DNA of 64,000 nt, taken from assembly GCA_013398955.1 (NCBI GenBank), contig VWPU01019139.1, positions 1-64,000 of the forward strand. The letters are read 5' to 3'. Positions 53,901 to 64,000 of the stretch are shown here, piece by piece. The notes beneath the pieces were generated by a model. The model had not been told where the DNA came from and searched no databases. It worked only from the letters and a program-made list of their open reading frames with translations. How positions within the stretch are numbered: the first letter of the stretch is position 1; every line of letters begins with the position of its first letter. The stretch is from Callaeas wilsoni. Lineage: Eukaryota > Chordata > Aves > Passeriformes > Callaeidae. A program made the position numbers and the translations under genes.

Positions 53901-56484
53901 CAGATCCACATCCATCTTGCCTCCGTGCTAGATCCCGAGCACCTCTTTACCAACTCCTCTTCAGTCTTGGCTCGGCCAGCTCCTGGGAGATCCCCAGCGT
54001 CCAGCCATCATCACAGATCACGAAGCAGCATACCCTGAGCTATCCTGCTCCTGCTGCACACCCCAAGAGGGGCACCCACAGCTGCCTGATTTCTTTGTAT
54101 CCTCCTGCAAGGAGGAACACTTTCAGGGAACTACATTCATATGAGTTTTTTCTTCTCTGTCACAGCCAGCTGTGAGCCAGTTTTCATGGGCCCAAAGAAT
54201 GCTGGTGTCCCATGCAGTCCCTGCAGGAGATGCTAACAGAATACCTTTTTTGTCCATCTGAATGCTGGCTGTCTGCTCCATCTGGCCTGCATCATAAAGT
54301 CCAAGTGTTTGTTGCTGCAGGCCTGCTGGGACCCTCTCTCTTGCCAGCACACGCTGGAAGGACTCTTTTAAAGACTTTGGGAAAGCAGGCAGCATGAGAG
54401 CAAAGTGCTGTTCAATATGGATATGTGTACACTGAACTAAGAGGAAAGAGGAGCTCTTCATGTAATGAGAGATAAAATGCAGTCTTTTCAGGAAGCCACA
54501 TGCTCTTGTGGCTGATGAGGAGTGAGAGCATCCTGCCACAGAGCTGCCCAACATGGGGGGTTCAGCACAAAATCTTTGGGCAGTGTATAATAACATCCAT
54601 ACGGTTCCTTTGTCCTACAGAAGTATCTGACAGTGTCTCAGTCACAGTGGGATGTTCTTTTGGGGACAGAAATTCATTAAAGAATAATATCCTATCACTG
54701 CTCTGAACGGATCTGCCAGAAATTGCTGTTTCTTGCTCTTTGCTGGAAGGTGGCTTCACTTTTTTTATTGTATGAGGTCAGTGACAGGAAGCCTCTTGAC
54801 TTCAGCCAGAAGATATTGTAGAGAATTCTGGCTTAGGTGCCAAAGACCTTCCCACTCTTGTTGCTGCTCCTATGAAAGAGGAAAAAAAGGATTTCTCAAA
54901 AATAAATCAGATTTTACCTGTAAGTGGAGAGGATAGCTTGGTAGATGGCAAGCGAGGAAATGAAGGATCAGCACCAGGAATAATATAGGCAAAATACCAC
55001 CTGGTTTCTGTTTACTTTAAAGGCAGCTCTTTGCTGGAGCTCTGTCTCTGCACAGTTCTCTGCCTCAGTCTGTGAGTGCTGAACTGGGGACTCCTCCAAG
55101 TCTGTGTGAGCTGTGACTCCTCTGCCCCAAGGGATGGTGACTGCTCCGAGCTACTTGACACGCCGCTGGAAAGATGTTTAGCTTTAAAGACGTTTAGCTA
55201 GCCATTAGCAAAGAGTACTTTTCAAACACTCTAGGAAATACGATTCCACAGATTTTGAAGATAGTAAAAGTCATGGATCATTATTACCTGGTACTAGGAA
55301 TTATGTTTCCCAATTCTGTGTAGAACAGTCAGGCACATTCCTCTGGTAGGTGGACGGAACACCAATCCTGTGTAGCCTTAGTGCCTTGGTTCAGAATATT
55401 CTGGGCATAGTGGAGCAAGGAAAGACTCTTCCGCCTTCTTTCTAGGAATGATCTCCAAGCCCATCATTTCTGAAATGCTTTTTAACGGCTGAAGGGACAG
55501 TCTTCTGGGGCAAGTCCCTGAGCAGTGTCTTCCTGGGCACAGGACTGTGGTGAGGTCTGCCAGCACCCAGTCCTGGAGAGTCCCAGGCCCAGCCTGGGAC
55601 AGAGGTCCATGGCAGTGAAGCCAGGCACATGCCCCTCTCCTGGCATCCTTCAGAAGGACACAGAACCTCGGGAAGAGCAGGGGCAGCCATCGATGCACCT
55701 GCAGTAATATTTCATTCTACTAAGGATGTTGAGAATAAATGTAGGGCTTGAAAGTACCAGTTGGAACCACAGTAGTAACGAAGGCTGCATCATAAGTGCA
55801 GCAGCAAAGCTGATGTGGCTCCTATTAGACAACACAGCTGTATATCCCCTTTCACAGAGCTCTGAGGAGGCACTGCAGATTCCCTCCCCCATCCAGTCAA
55901 AAGAGCCGGATCTGCTTTGAAAGCCTGCATTTTTTTCCAGAGTATCAAGGGTCTGGTTCCTTTGGGCCTAACTGCAAATCCAGGAGCCTTTGTGTGTATT
56001 CCACAGGGCTCTGTCCCTGCAGACACACTCCTTTGGTTTGCAAGTGAGTCGAGCCCAGTACTTGTTCTGCGTTCTCTCCCTTTATATTTGTATCGCTGTT
56101 CTATTACAGCAGGGTGCTGCAGAGAGGAGATGAAAAGAAGCTTGGAAGTCTGCTTTTATGAATGTGTGAATTTAGTTTTAAACCTCTTGAATTATTTACT
56201 TTGTCTGCCTTTTTTCTAATGACAGGTGAATATGTTTGTGACTTGTTCTCTTTCCCAAGGTAGCACTTGGATGAAGCAAATTAATTATTTTAGAGTAAAT
56301 GCAGCTGATGTTAATTTTCGAGTCAAGTTTCAGCTTTGCTGCAATTTCAGAAAGAAAGTAGTATTTTCTAAATTAAACACTGCTTTGTGTGATTTCTTTT
56401 TAAAGAAGGCTTGGCATCTGGAAAGGCAGCAGGAAGAGAAAACAAACATACTAAATCATGGAAACTTTCCATTAAGGATATACT
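50911..56484. other. intergenic, no gene recognised
   Basis: Frames up to 157 codons (54123-54596, minus) have no recognisable homology. No repeat family was recognised. Confidence 0.55.
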
Positions 56485-56487
56485 GCA

Positions 56488-56781
56488 TCAGCTATCAGTA
56501 CACAGCTGTGAGAGATCTGTGTGGCAGCCCATCAGCTGTATGTTGAGTGTAACAGGCTCCAGCGGCACCCCAACACCTTTGGCAGGAATTGGCTTCAGTG
56601 GCAAATTGCTGGTCTCTGGCAGGAGCTGCTGCTCTGAACTGACAGGGTGATTGCACTGGTTGCTCCTCTCTGTGACAGCACATGCCACGCGCCCTACCAG
56701 GAAAACCTCATTCTTCTTCAGAGCAGCGTAGATTCGGATCCCACGAGAGCCGAACTGACAGGATCCTGGGCTGCCAGGCAT
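56488..56781 (-). other. 98-codon minus-strand frame, possible unannotated exon
   Basis: A minus frame starts at ATG 56781-56779 and ends at TGA 56490-56488, with a stop about eight codons upstream of the ATG. The DNA has more CpGs than its surroundings, and the peptide has a mixed, protein-like composition (GIRIYAALKKNEVFLVGRVA around residues 14-33, several cysteines). I do not recognise the family and cannot confirm splice sites or expression. It is equally possible that this is a chance frame. Confidence 0.2.
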
Positions 56782-56784
56782 CGC

Positions 56785-59700
56785 CAGCAGGACAGGTGAG
56801 CCCTAGTTCCCCTTTGCTGTTCCATCTGAGGCTTCAGTGAGCTTTTCAGGTCCTCCCTCCAGAAGGTTGGGCTGATCTTAGAATAACTCCTGTGGTGCGA
56901 GTTGTCTTGGGAGCACAGCACCTAGCTGGATTGCTGCAGTGGGCTGAGACAGTGGCTCTGGGTCTGGCTGGACTTTCCTGAGGGCAGGAGATGCCCTGCA
57001 GGTTCCCAGCAGACAGGCCAGGTGTGAGAACGGTGACTGTGGCAACTGCTTGCCAGCCCTCAGGCAGTTAACATGGAAAGGGTCATCATTAATTTAACTC
57101 CGCATCCGTCAAGCCTGGTTTCTGTCCCTGGAATGACAACTCATATGTGATGCTTTGCAAGAAAACCTCCACTGCTGCTAACAGGCAGTGGTGCTCTGTG
57201 CATCTTAGCTGAGAGCTTATGTGTTTTGAACGTGTTCTTCTGATTTTTTTGGGCTGCAGTATTTGCTGTCCAAGTTCTTAGGTCCCAGATTCCCAGCTGT
57301 TGAGTTTAAATTTCATGGAGATGACCCTGGGAGCAGAGGGAGAAGCTCTGCTGGGGTGAAACACTCTGAGCTGAGCTGGGTGCATTGCAGTGGAATCCAT
57401 GTATCATCTGTATCATTGTGTCCTCTTTGAACAAGCAGATTGTCGTGTGCCTTGAGAGAATTGATTTCTCTGGGCCTTGTTCTGAGAAGCAATGACCACT
57501 GGATGCCCCGTTATATTTTAGCTCATATATGTATGAAACAAACAGTGATCTCATGTTTCCTGTAGCTTAAGGCCCATATCTGATAGTGGAATGTAAAATT
57601 AATTAATGATTTGGAAGTAGAAAAGGTTAACTCTAAATAATAATAAAACGTTAAAATGCAGAATAGAAATGTTACTCTAATTTTTATGGATTCTACATAG
57701 TTTTGGCTCCTTCCCTGAAGGACTTAGTAGAACTCAATGAGAAAAATTGCATTCTAATCCTGTGGACTGATCTGCCATGACTGAACTGAAATTAGGGAAA
57801 ATGCACGAAGTCATTTCATAGATGCTCTTTGGATGGATGGCTGGAGGAGGAGGCGTTTGGTGTCTGGGCTCTACTGTTGCTTGAACAGGCCAGAGATGGG
57901 ACAGCAGCAGGCAGGGGACAAGTGCATGCTCGTGTGGCCACAGTGCTGCACTGATGGTCCAGGGGAACCTGAGTGCCCAGCGGCCTCTGCCTGCTGTCCG
58001 TGCCCCAGGATGCTTGCTGAGAGTGACTGGGAGGGAGCAGCTCCTCAGGCAGCTTCTTGCTCGGAGGGTTGGTCTCATTTTAGATGTGTCATTGGTTTGT
58101 TGATGGCAACTTTACCTGCTCAGGTCTTCTCAGCAGCCAGTGCTGTGGTCTGAGGCCTCCTAGTGAGAGACTTTGCCATCTAACCCAGAACCACGGGCAG
58201 TGCTTTTGTCCCCCTCCTTAGTCTTGCTTGAGCTGTTTGCTGAGCTCCAGAACTTCATGGAACTCCCATGAGCACATTTACAACCAAGTTGTGGCTTTGC
58301 CTGACCTACACATTGTTCAGGGCACCACAGAAGGCTCCTCCTATATGCGGGCACAGTGCTCCTCCTCCCTCTCCAGAAGACCACAGCTGGAAGGATCTGC
58401 CTGAAACTTGAGGCAGTCTTAGGTCCTGTTTCTTTGGGAACAGAGGGATTAAAGTGAATAGGTAAGAGTGTGTCTCTGCCCATGCAGGACCCTTTGAAAG
58501 GGACTTCTGAGTCAGAAGGACGGCTGACACTCAGCTTGCAGTACAAGCAGCCCCTGCAGGGCGTGTGACAGAGCGCAGGGCTCTGCACAGCTGGTCTGGT
58601 GCTGCAGCACAAGTTCTTGGGGCTCTGAGCACCAAAGGACCAGGGTTGTTAGTGCTGACACTCCAGACACGACTAAGCCATTTTGATGAAAGAAATGGAA
58701 TCTGACACTTTTGCTATTTAACTGTTTCTCGTAAATTTCAAATAAAAAATAAATTGGCTTCTTTTAAAAGAACAAACTGTGGAAAAGCTTTGCTGAGCAG
58801 AAGCGAGTGGCCTCTGAAGCATGACAGGCAGCTTTGTGTTCACAGCCAGCTAACAAGTCTTCAAGGCGCAATGCAGAGGGGACTGGACTGAAAAGCAAAT
58901 GCCACTGCATCTCTAGCTTTGCCTTGAGGCACTTGGGGATAGAAATATGCAGGAGGAAGGTTTTGAGGTCTGAGCATACCCCAGCCCTGAGCTGGGCTGC
59001 CCTGGCACGAGTGTTGGCTGGGGCGGTACTGTGACACCTGCAGCCACTGGGCTCCCGGATCCTGGGGCTTTTCTCAGCACTTTTGTTCAGGTGGAGGCTG
59101 CGGTTCTTCTCAGGCTCTTTGCACCTTTAGCTTTGCTCCTAAAGGCTGGTATGTTCTGGGCTATCTGGAGTATCAGCTGCACTTTGCCAGGGAAAGCATG
59201 TTCTGGATTCTGTGGAGGACTTTATTTGCAAAGACCCTGAGATCCATCAGCAAATGGCTGTAAGGAAAATGCCTTTCATCATTCAGGTTAAAGAACATCA
59301 CAAAGCCTTGGAGACAACACTTCACTCGGGAATTAAATTGCAGGAGTCATCTGGTGTCAAATAAGTTTCATTTAATAGGTTACTCAAATAAAGTTTCTGT
59401 AGAAATCAATATCACTTTCTCCTGCTCAAGACGCTCAAAGTGGCAGTTTTCATATAAGGTTTATTTAATTTTAGGAGGAAGAATCCCTCCTATACTTTCT
59501 ACTTGGCCTATGCTGCTCTACAAGGTTAACAGCCTGTCGAGTTGGAAACCTGCCCTGCACTTACCCGGGGGGGACAGTGTGAGGTCACTAACACAGACTT
59601 GCTGGTCTCAGGTGCAGCAAGGATGCCGCTGTCAAAGGGCTGTATCAGAGGTGTGTTCACAGCTCACTGAAGGAAACAGGGACAAGGCATTTTGTTTCTT

Positions 59701-62700
59701 CTTACAGGTGAGCTTGGCATGACAAAACGCCTCATTATATATATCTTAGTAGAACTGGACTTTCCATAGAGGTAGGGGTCCATGGGCTGTGGAGACTGGA
59801 GATTTCAACAAGAGTGCTTCTGGGTCAAGGGTAGGTGAATCCTGAAATTTCTGCCTCCCTTAAGAACATAGGACACCTTTGCTCTATGTTTTTTATTTCA
59901 GTCTGATGGTATCCCATGAGGAAGGGAGGAGACTTTGGCACTTTTCTGCACCATCTCCCTGGAGAAGGCGCTCCTTTTCTCAGACTTTCTTTGGTCACAT
60001 TGGCACCTGCTCGGCTGCTGTACTGTCCTCTGAGGTGCTGGTTCTGCTCTCCACCTCTGTTTATAGAGCTGGCGGAGCCTCTGTGATTGTGCATCCAGCA
60101 AGGGCAGATTACTGCTAGGCTGCTCAAGTGCCATGAAGAGACATTTAGCTCTAGGAAAGGAAAAGTTCGCCTTGTATCTAACACCCTTAATGCTTGTAAT
60201 TCCAAGCAGTAAGATTGATTCCTGGATCTGTGCTGACTATAGCACAAATGGACAGCAACTGGTAGGAGGAATTTCCCAGCCCCATGGTATTGAGTTCCCT
60301 GAAAATGCACCAAGTGGTTTGTATGTTCCCAGCAGCTGCAGCCCAGTAACGACAGAGGCTTGTGACCTACATGCAATCAGGTACATTCTGGCTGCAGGTT
60401 CTGTGGCAGAAGCTGGGCGGGGAAGTGGCTTTATACCATCAGTGCTCTCCAGTGCTCTCCAGTCTTCTGTTGTAGCCTGGTGCCAGAGACCTTTGTGCTG
60501 TAGGAAGACACTCTGTTTTCCATCTTTTCATAGCTATAGAGCTTTCAATAATATAAAGTTGATTTTTATTTGAACATGTTTGCGATATTAACCTAAACCA
60601 TGGGTGTGGGCTGCAGTTTGCCCATCTGATAAACAGGGATAAACATAACCAGTACTAGCTGAGAAAGGAGATCTGGCAGTAAACAGAGTGTTACTGAAGA
60701 ATGTTATTTTCAGAGATGCAGTTACTTGTCCCTGACAAATTAAAAAGGGAAACATCTGCAAAGTGCAATGGGAAGAAAATACTTCAGGAGAAGTTTTATC
60801 AGGAGTCAGGGGTAATAGTCCTGTGGAGACAGTCTTCTGGTGCTCTGCAAAGTATTGTAATGCTAGATGATTGCATACAGAGAGCCAGCGTAGGCATTTG
60901 TATGCATTGTGCAAAGGAAGTGTGTTATTTAATCATGCTTTCCTGTAAGAGTCTCTATTGTCTCATTCTCTGTCAGTAAATACGAAGTGTTTCTTTCAAA
61001 TGAGGAGGGAGTTCAGCCTTCAGTGCTTCTGGTAGGGAAGAAGATATAATGAACATCTCCCTGTGCCTTCCCCAGGCTGACACCAGCCCCTCTCACTCCA
61101 TGATTTTGTCTGGTCATTTTAATAATGGAGCAAAGACAAGCACAGGAAAGTTCCTACCAAATAGCCTGGTGTCTTGCTCCCTGTGGCACACCTAGGAAAC
61201 ACCTCCTAGGGTTGCTGCCCTGAGCAGGCTGAGCTGATCGTGGGAGCAGGTGACTGCAAATGAAGTACTCTGTCTCCTGCTGTCAGGTGTGTGGTGGACA
61301 TGTCTCTTATTGAAAGGAGTATTCATGCTTTGTAATGCAGATGTATCTCTCCTGGAAATGATCTGTAATGCATCAGAGAGGAACACACCAGGGGAGGTGT
61401 GGCAGAGGAACAAGACTCCTGCTGTTCCACACTTTTCCTTAACAAGGTGAGCTTCAGAGATTTACTGTCAAACAAAAGGTGAAGATGAACCTTTTGTAAA
61501 TGGTAGCACTTAAAATTTCTGCTGCTTTGAAGCTGCAGGCTGAGCAGATGCTGCATGCACAGCCATTGCCCTCGTGAGATGTGGGTTTTAATTCACCTCC
61601 GTTTATGTCATCTGTTCCCTGTGTGCTGATGTGACACTGTAAAACACGTTCCGTTCCCAAGGTGCTTGTGGACCAAATGAGCTTCTGTTGCAGCTCGTGC
61701 TGCTCATGTCTCGCTCATCCTGTCACGGGGTGTTGGGCAGTACCAGCTGAGGCCAGGCTGAGCCAGACATTCCAAATCAGTCCCACAAAGCTGTCATCTG
61801 AGGAGACTCTAGGTTATCTATCCATGTTTTAACACCTCCTGCAGTGCATGGTGTGGGGGTCATCAGGGAAGTTAACAACAAATTTTCAGAGAAAAGGAGC
61901 CTTTCTGGGGCTTCAGCCTTCTTTCCTGTGTGAGGGGAACACTGACTGCAGTGATGCCTCTTTGTGGAAACCCCCTTACGGGGGGAGCAGATGGCATGCT
62001 CTGACGACTTTGGTGTGTTTGTGCTGGAGCTGGCATTGGGGGCAACACAAGTAGGTCCTTAAGTCAAGTCTGGCTTGGCTCTGATACTTTGCTGAGTGCC
62101 AGCCAACTCTTTGGATGGAGAAGGAAAAACCTGGGGAGCAGGCAGGAAGGCAAGCTCCCTGGTGGCCCTTGCAGAGGTCTTTTCATTTGAAGCCCAGAGC
62201 AGTGTGCTGCAGAAATAAGTTGTCCAGGTCTAGGGTAAATGTTAAGCCTGGAGACAGATGTGGTTGTGAGTACCCAAGGAGCTTCTTCTCCAGAAATGCA
62301 TCAAGCATCTCCTGTGGGACTCCAGAGAGCCTGCAGAGGGAAGCTGGAGTGCCTCGTGGGCCCACTATAGCTAATTTCAGGCATGATTTGTAACTACTGT
62401 AAGGCTCTTGAACCTGCTTATTGCCCCAGGGGTATGTCTTGTACCTCTTGGGTTGAAAGACTGTTGCTCATGAGCACGAGGCTGCATCTATAGCACCAGG
62501 CTTCTTGGTTCTGAATAAGAGAAGAAAGCCATAGGCTCTCACTTTTGTACTTGTGGTGAACAGAGAAATGATATTTTGTTGAATTACTTCTAATTCTCCA
62601 GGGTCCATGACTTATTCAAAGGGCCAGTGAAAGGACAGCACGAGCTCATATTCCAGAGGAATGCTGCAGGGTGTCTCAGGTTGGCTGGACTGGAGCTCTG

Positions 62701-64000
62701 ACCCTCATCTCTAGGACCACAGTCCTCTCCATTAGTTATGTTCCCCTGGACAAATCCAGTGAGATGTAGGTGAACCTGAGCTAAATACAGTTTCTGTAGT
62801 CCTTGGCACTTCCTTAGCAGAAGGAAGTTAACCAATGTAGTTTATTAAATGTCTTACAGTTCTTGTTCGGTCATGTTTGTCCATAGCTGACCATCTATTT
62901 CCAATATAATTATACTGGAGGGAAGTGGCAGAGTTTGATGCAGCAAGTTCTTTCCGCTGCTCAAAGCCAGGTCTAGGGCTTGGTGCTTAACATGCTGCTG
63001 TGGTACAGACACATCCTTTAAGCATCAAGAAAGAGATGTGGATTGGCTTTTTTTTTCCTTCAAAAAATGACATTTTGAAGTAGGTTAAATCTACTACTTT
63101 TCCACATTTTCTCAGAGAGAGATTTTGTCTGGCTGGTGTACGTGCTTTCCATGAGAAATTATTTATGAGCTCCTCCATCCCTGGTCTAGTCTTCTTGATG
63201 TAACAATAGTAGTTCTGCAGGAATGACCAAGGTTAGTTTTATGGTCTCACTTCAGATGTAGTGTCAAGTTATTCAGCGCTTCGTTTTGTTAGTGCCTGAA
63301 CCAAAAAGCAATTTATCTCAGCAACGTCCTTCAGATTATACCGATATACCATGTTACCAATAAGGCATGCACCTGGCTGCTCCAGTCCCAGAAGAAATCA
63401 ATGTTTCATTTCGGAGATGCCAGTTCTTTCCTCTCCCTCCTTCTGCCATTCTTATGAGAAAAAGCTTTTTTAGTGGACATGGGAGGAAATACAGAAGGAT
63501 TGTGGAAAAAACCTCCTCTACTTCAGCTATGCATCCTGTTCAGTTATGAATCATGAAGAAGCTCACTGAGGGCATGGTTGTCAGGGCTTAAATGGTGAAT
63601 ATATGTGAATGAGATGGGGCATGCTCTTTGTTGGGTTCCATGTAGATGGGTTGGGGAACACCCTTTGCTGGGATCTCCTCCAGATGATGGGCCTAGACTG
63701 CTGCAGTCCTGTAGGGATGTCTGCAGTGTGACCACAGCATTGCTGTCTACTGGGAAAATGCAAAGATGTAGCTCAGTTCCTTGCTCACAGCCAGTTATCT
63801 ATCCTGGCACCGGTGTAATTATAATACATACTTTATTGCTTGTCAATATTTTAACCTTTCTGACACATTATCCCCTATGGCAACTGAGCAGCCTTAATAA
63901 TATAGCCGATAATTATCCTCCTGGTGAATAAAGTTATCACTAGGGCCCTGTATAAATCACATGGAAAACATGATGGATTTCAATGGCTGGCCATCACATA
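56785..64000. other. intergenic, no gene recognised
   Basis: Seven kb with overlapping frames on opposite strands, the largest being 183 codons minus (59825-60376) and 146 codons plus (60133-60573). None shows a known domain. A short tandem of AGTGCTCTCC occurs at about 60440-60460. The window ends without a further gene. Confidence 0.55.

Noticed and set aside
54123..54596. 157-codon minus frame
   Set aside because: No family resemblance, signal peptide or conserved motif was recognised; kept out of the gene list.
59825..60573. 183-codon minus and 146-codon plus frames
   Set aside because: They overlap in opposite directions, show no known domain, and have no recognised splice or promoter context.

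Overview
This is a vertebrate nuclear window, almost certainly from a bird and probably a non-galliform one. The evidence is two intron-split orthologues of human 16p12 genes, CR1 LINE 3' ends in both orientations, several long terminal repeats of types I recall from bird genomes, and a few decayed MIR relics. The gene identities rest on my recall of the human proteins. The species and repeat-family assignments are inference, because no search could be run.

Layout. (1) 1-7.75 kb, + strand: NSMCE1, a SMC5/6-complex RING-type subunit, with a CpG-rich non-coding first exon at the window edge and seven coding exons that join into a 258-codon reading frame. (2) 7.75-9.39 kb: the gap between convergent genes, holding an LTR on the minus strand. 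(3) 9.39-16.88 kb, - strand: KDM8 (JMJD5), six coding exons joining into a 443-codon frame with an intact iron and 2-oxoglutarate site, starting in a strong CpG island (about 16.2-17.35 kb). Intron 4 holds a solo LTR with a matching 5-bp target-site duplication. (4) 17.35-64 kb: a region with no protein-coding gene that I can support. It holds CR1 fragments (18.5, 20.4, 24.5 and 26.7 kb), an ERV-like block (22.1-22.7 kb), a full-length 1.08-kb LTR (32.3-33.4 kb), a truncated relative of it (45.7 kb), MIR relics (28.3 and 49.0 kb) and otherwise unique-looking sequence.

The tail-to-tail NSMCE1/KDM8 arrangement matches human, where the far side of KDM8 faces a gene desert towards HS3ST4. That fits the empty 47 kb here. 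I looked for a heparan sulfate sulfotransferase exon and did not find one. The open frames of 100-186 codons in the gene-poor part mostly occur on both strands in GC-rich stretches or lie antisense to repeats.

No undescribed multi-gene system is evident. The most useful second looks are the NSMCE1 upstream ORF whose stop overlaps the main start codon, the divergent NSMCE1 C-terminal tail, the expanded GC-biased linker of KDM8, the sense-oriented LTR candidate in NSMCE1 intron 1, a 98-codon minus-strand frame at 56.5-56.8 kb, and a GC-rich island at 50.3-50.9 kb.
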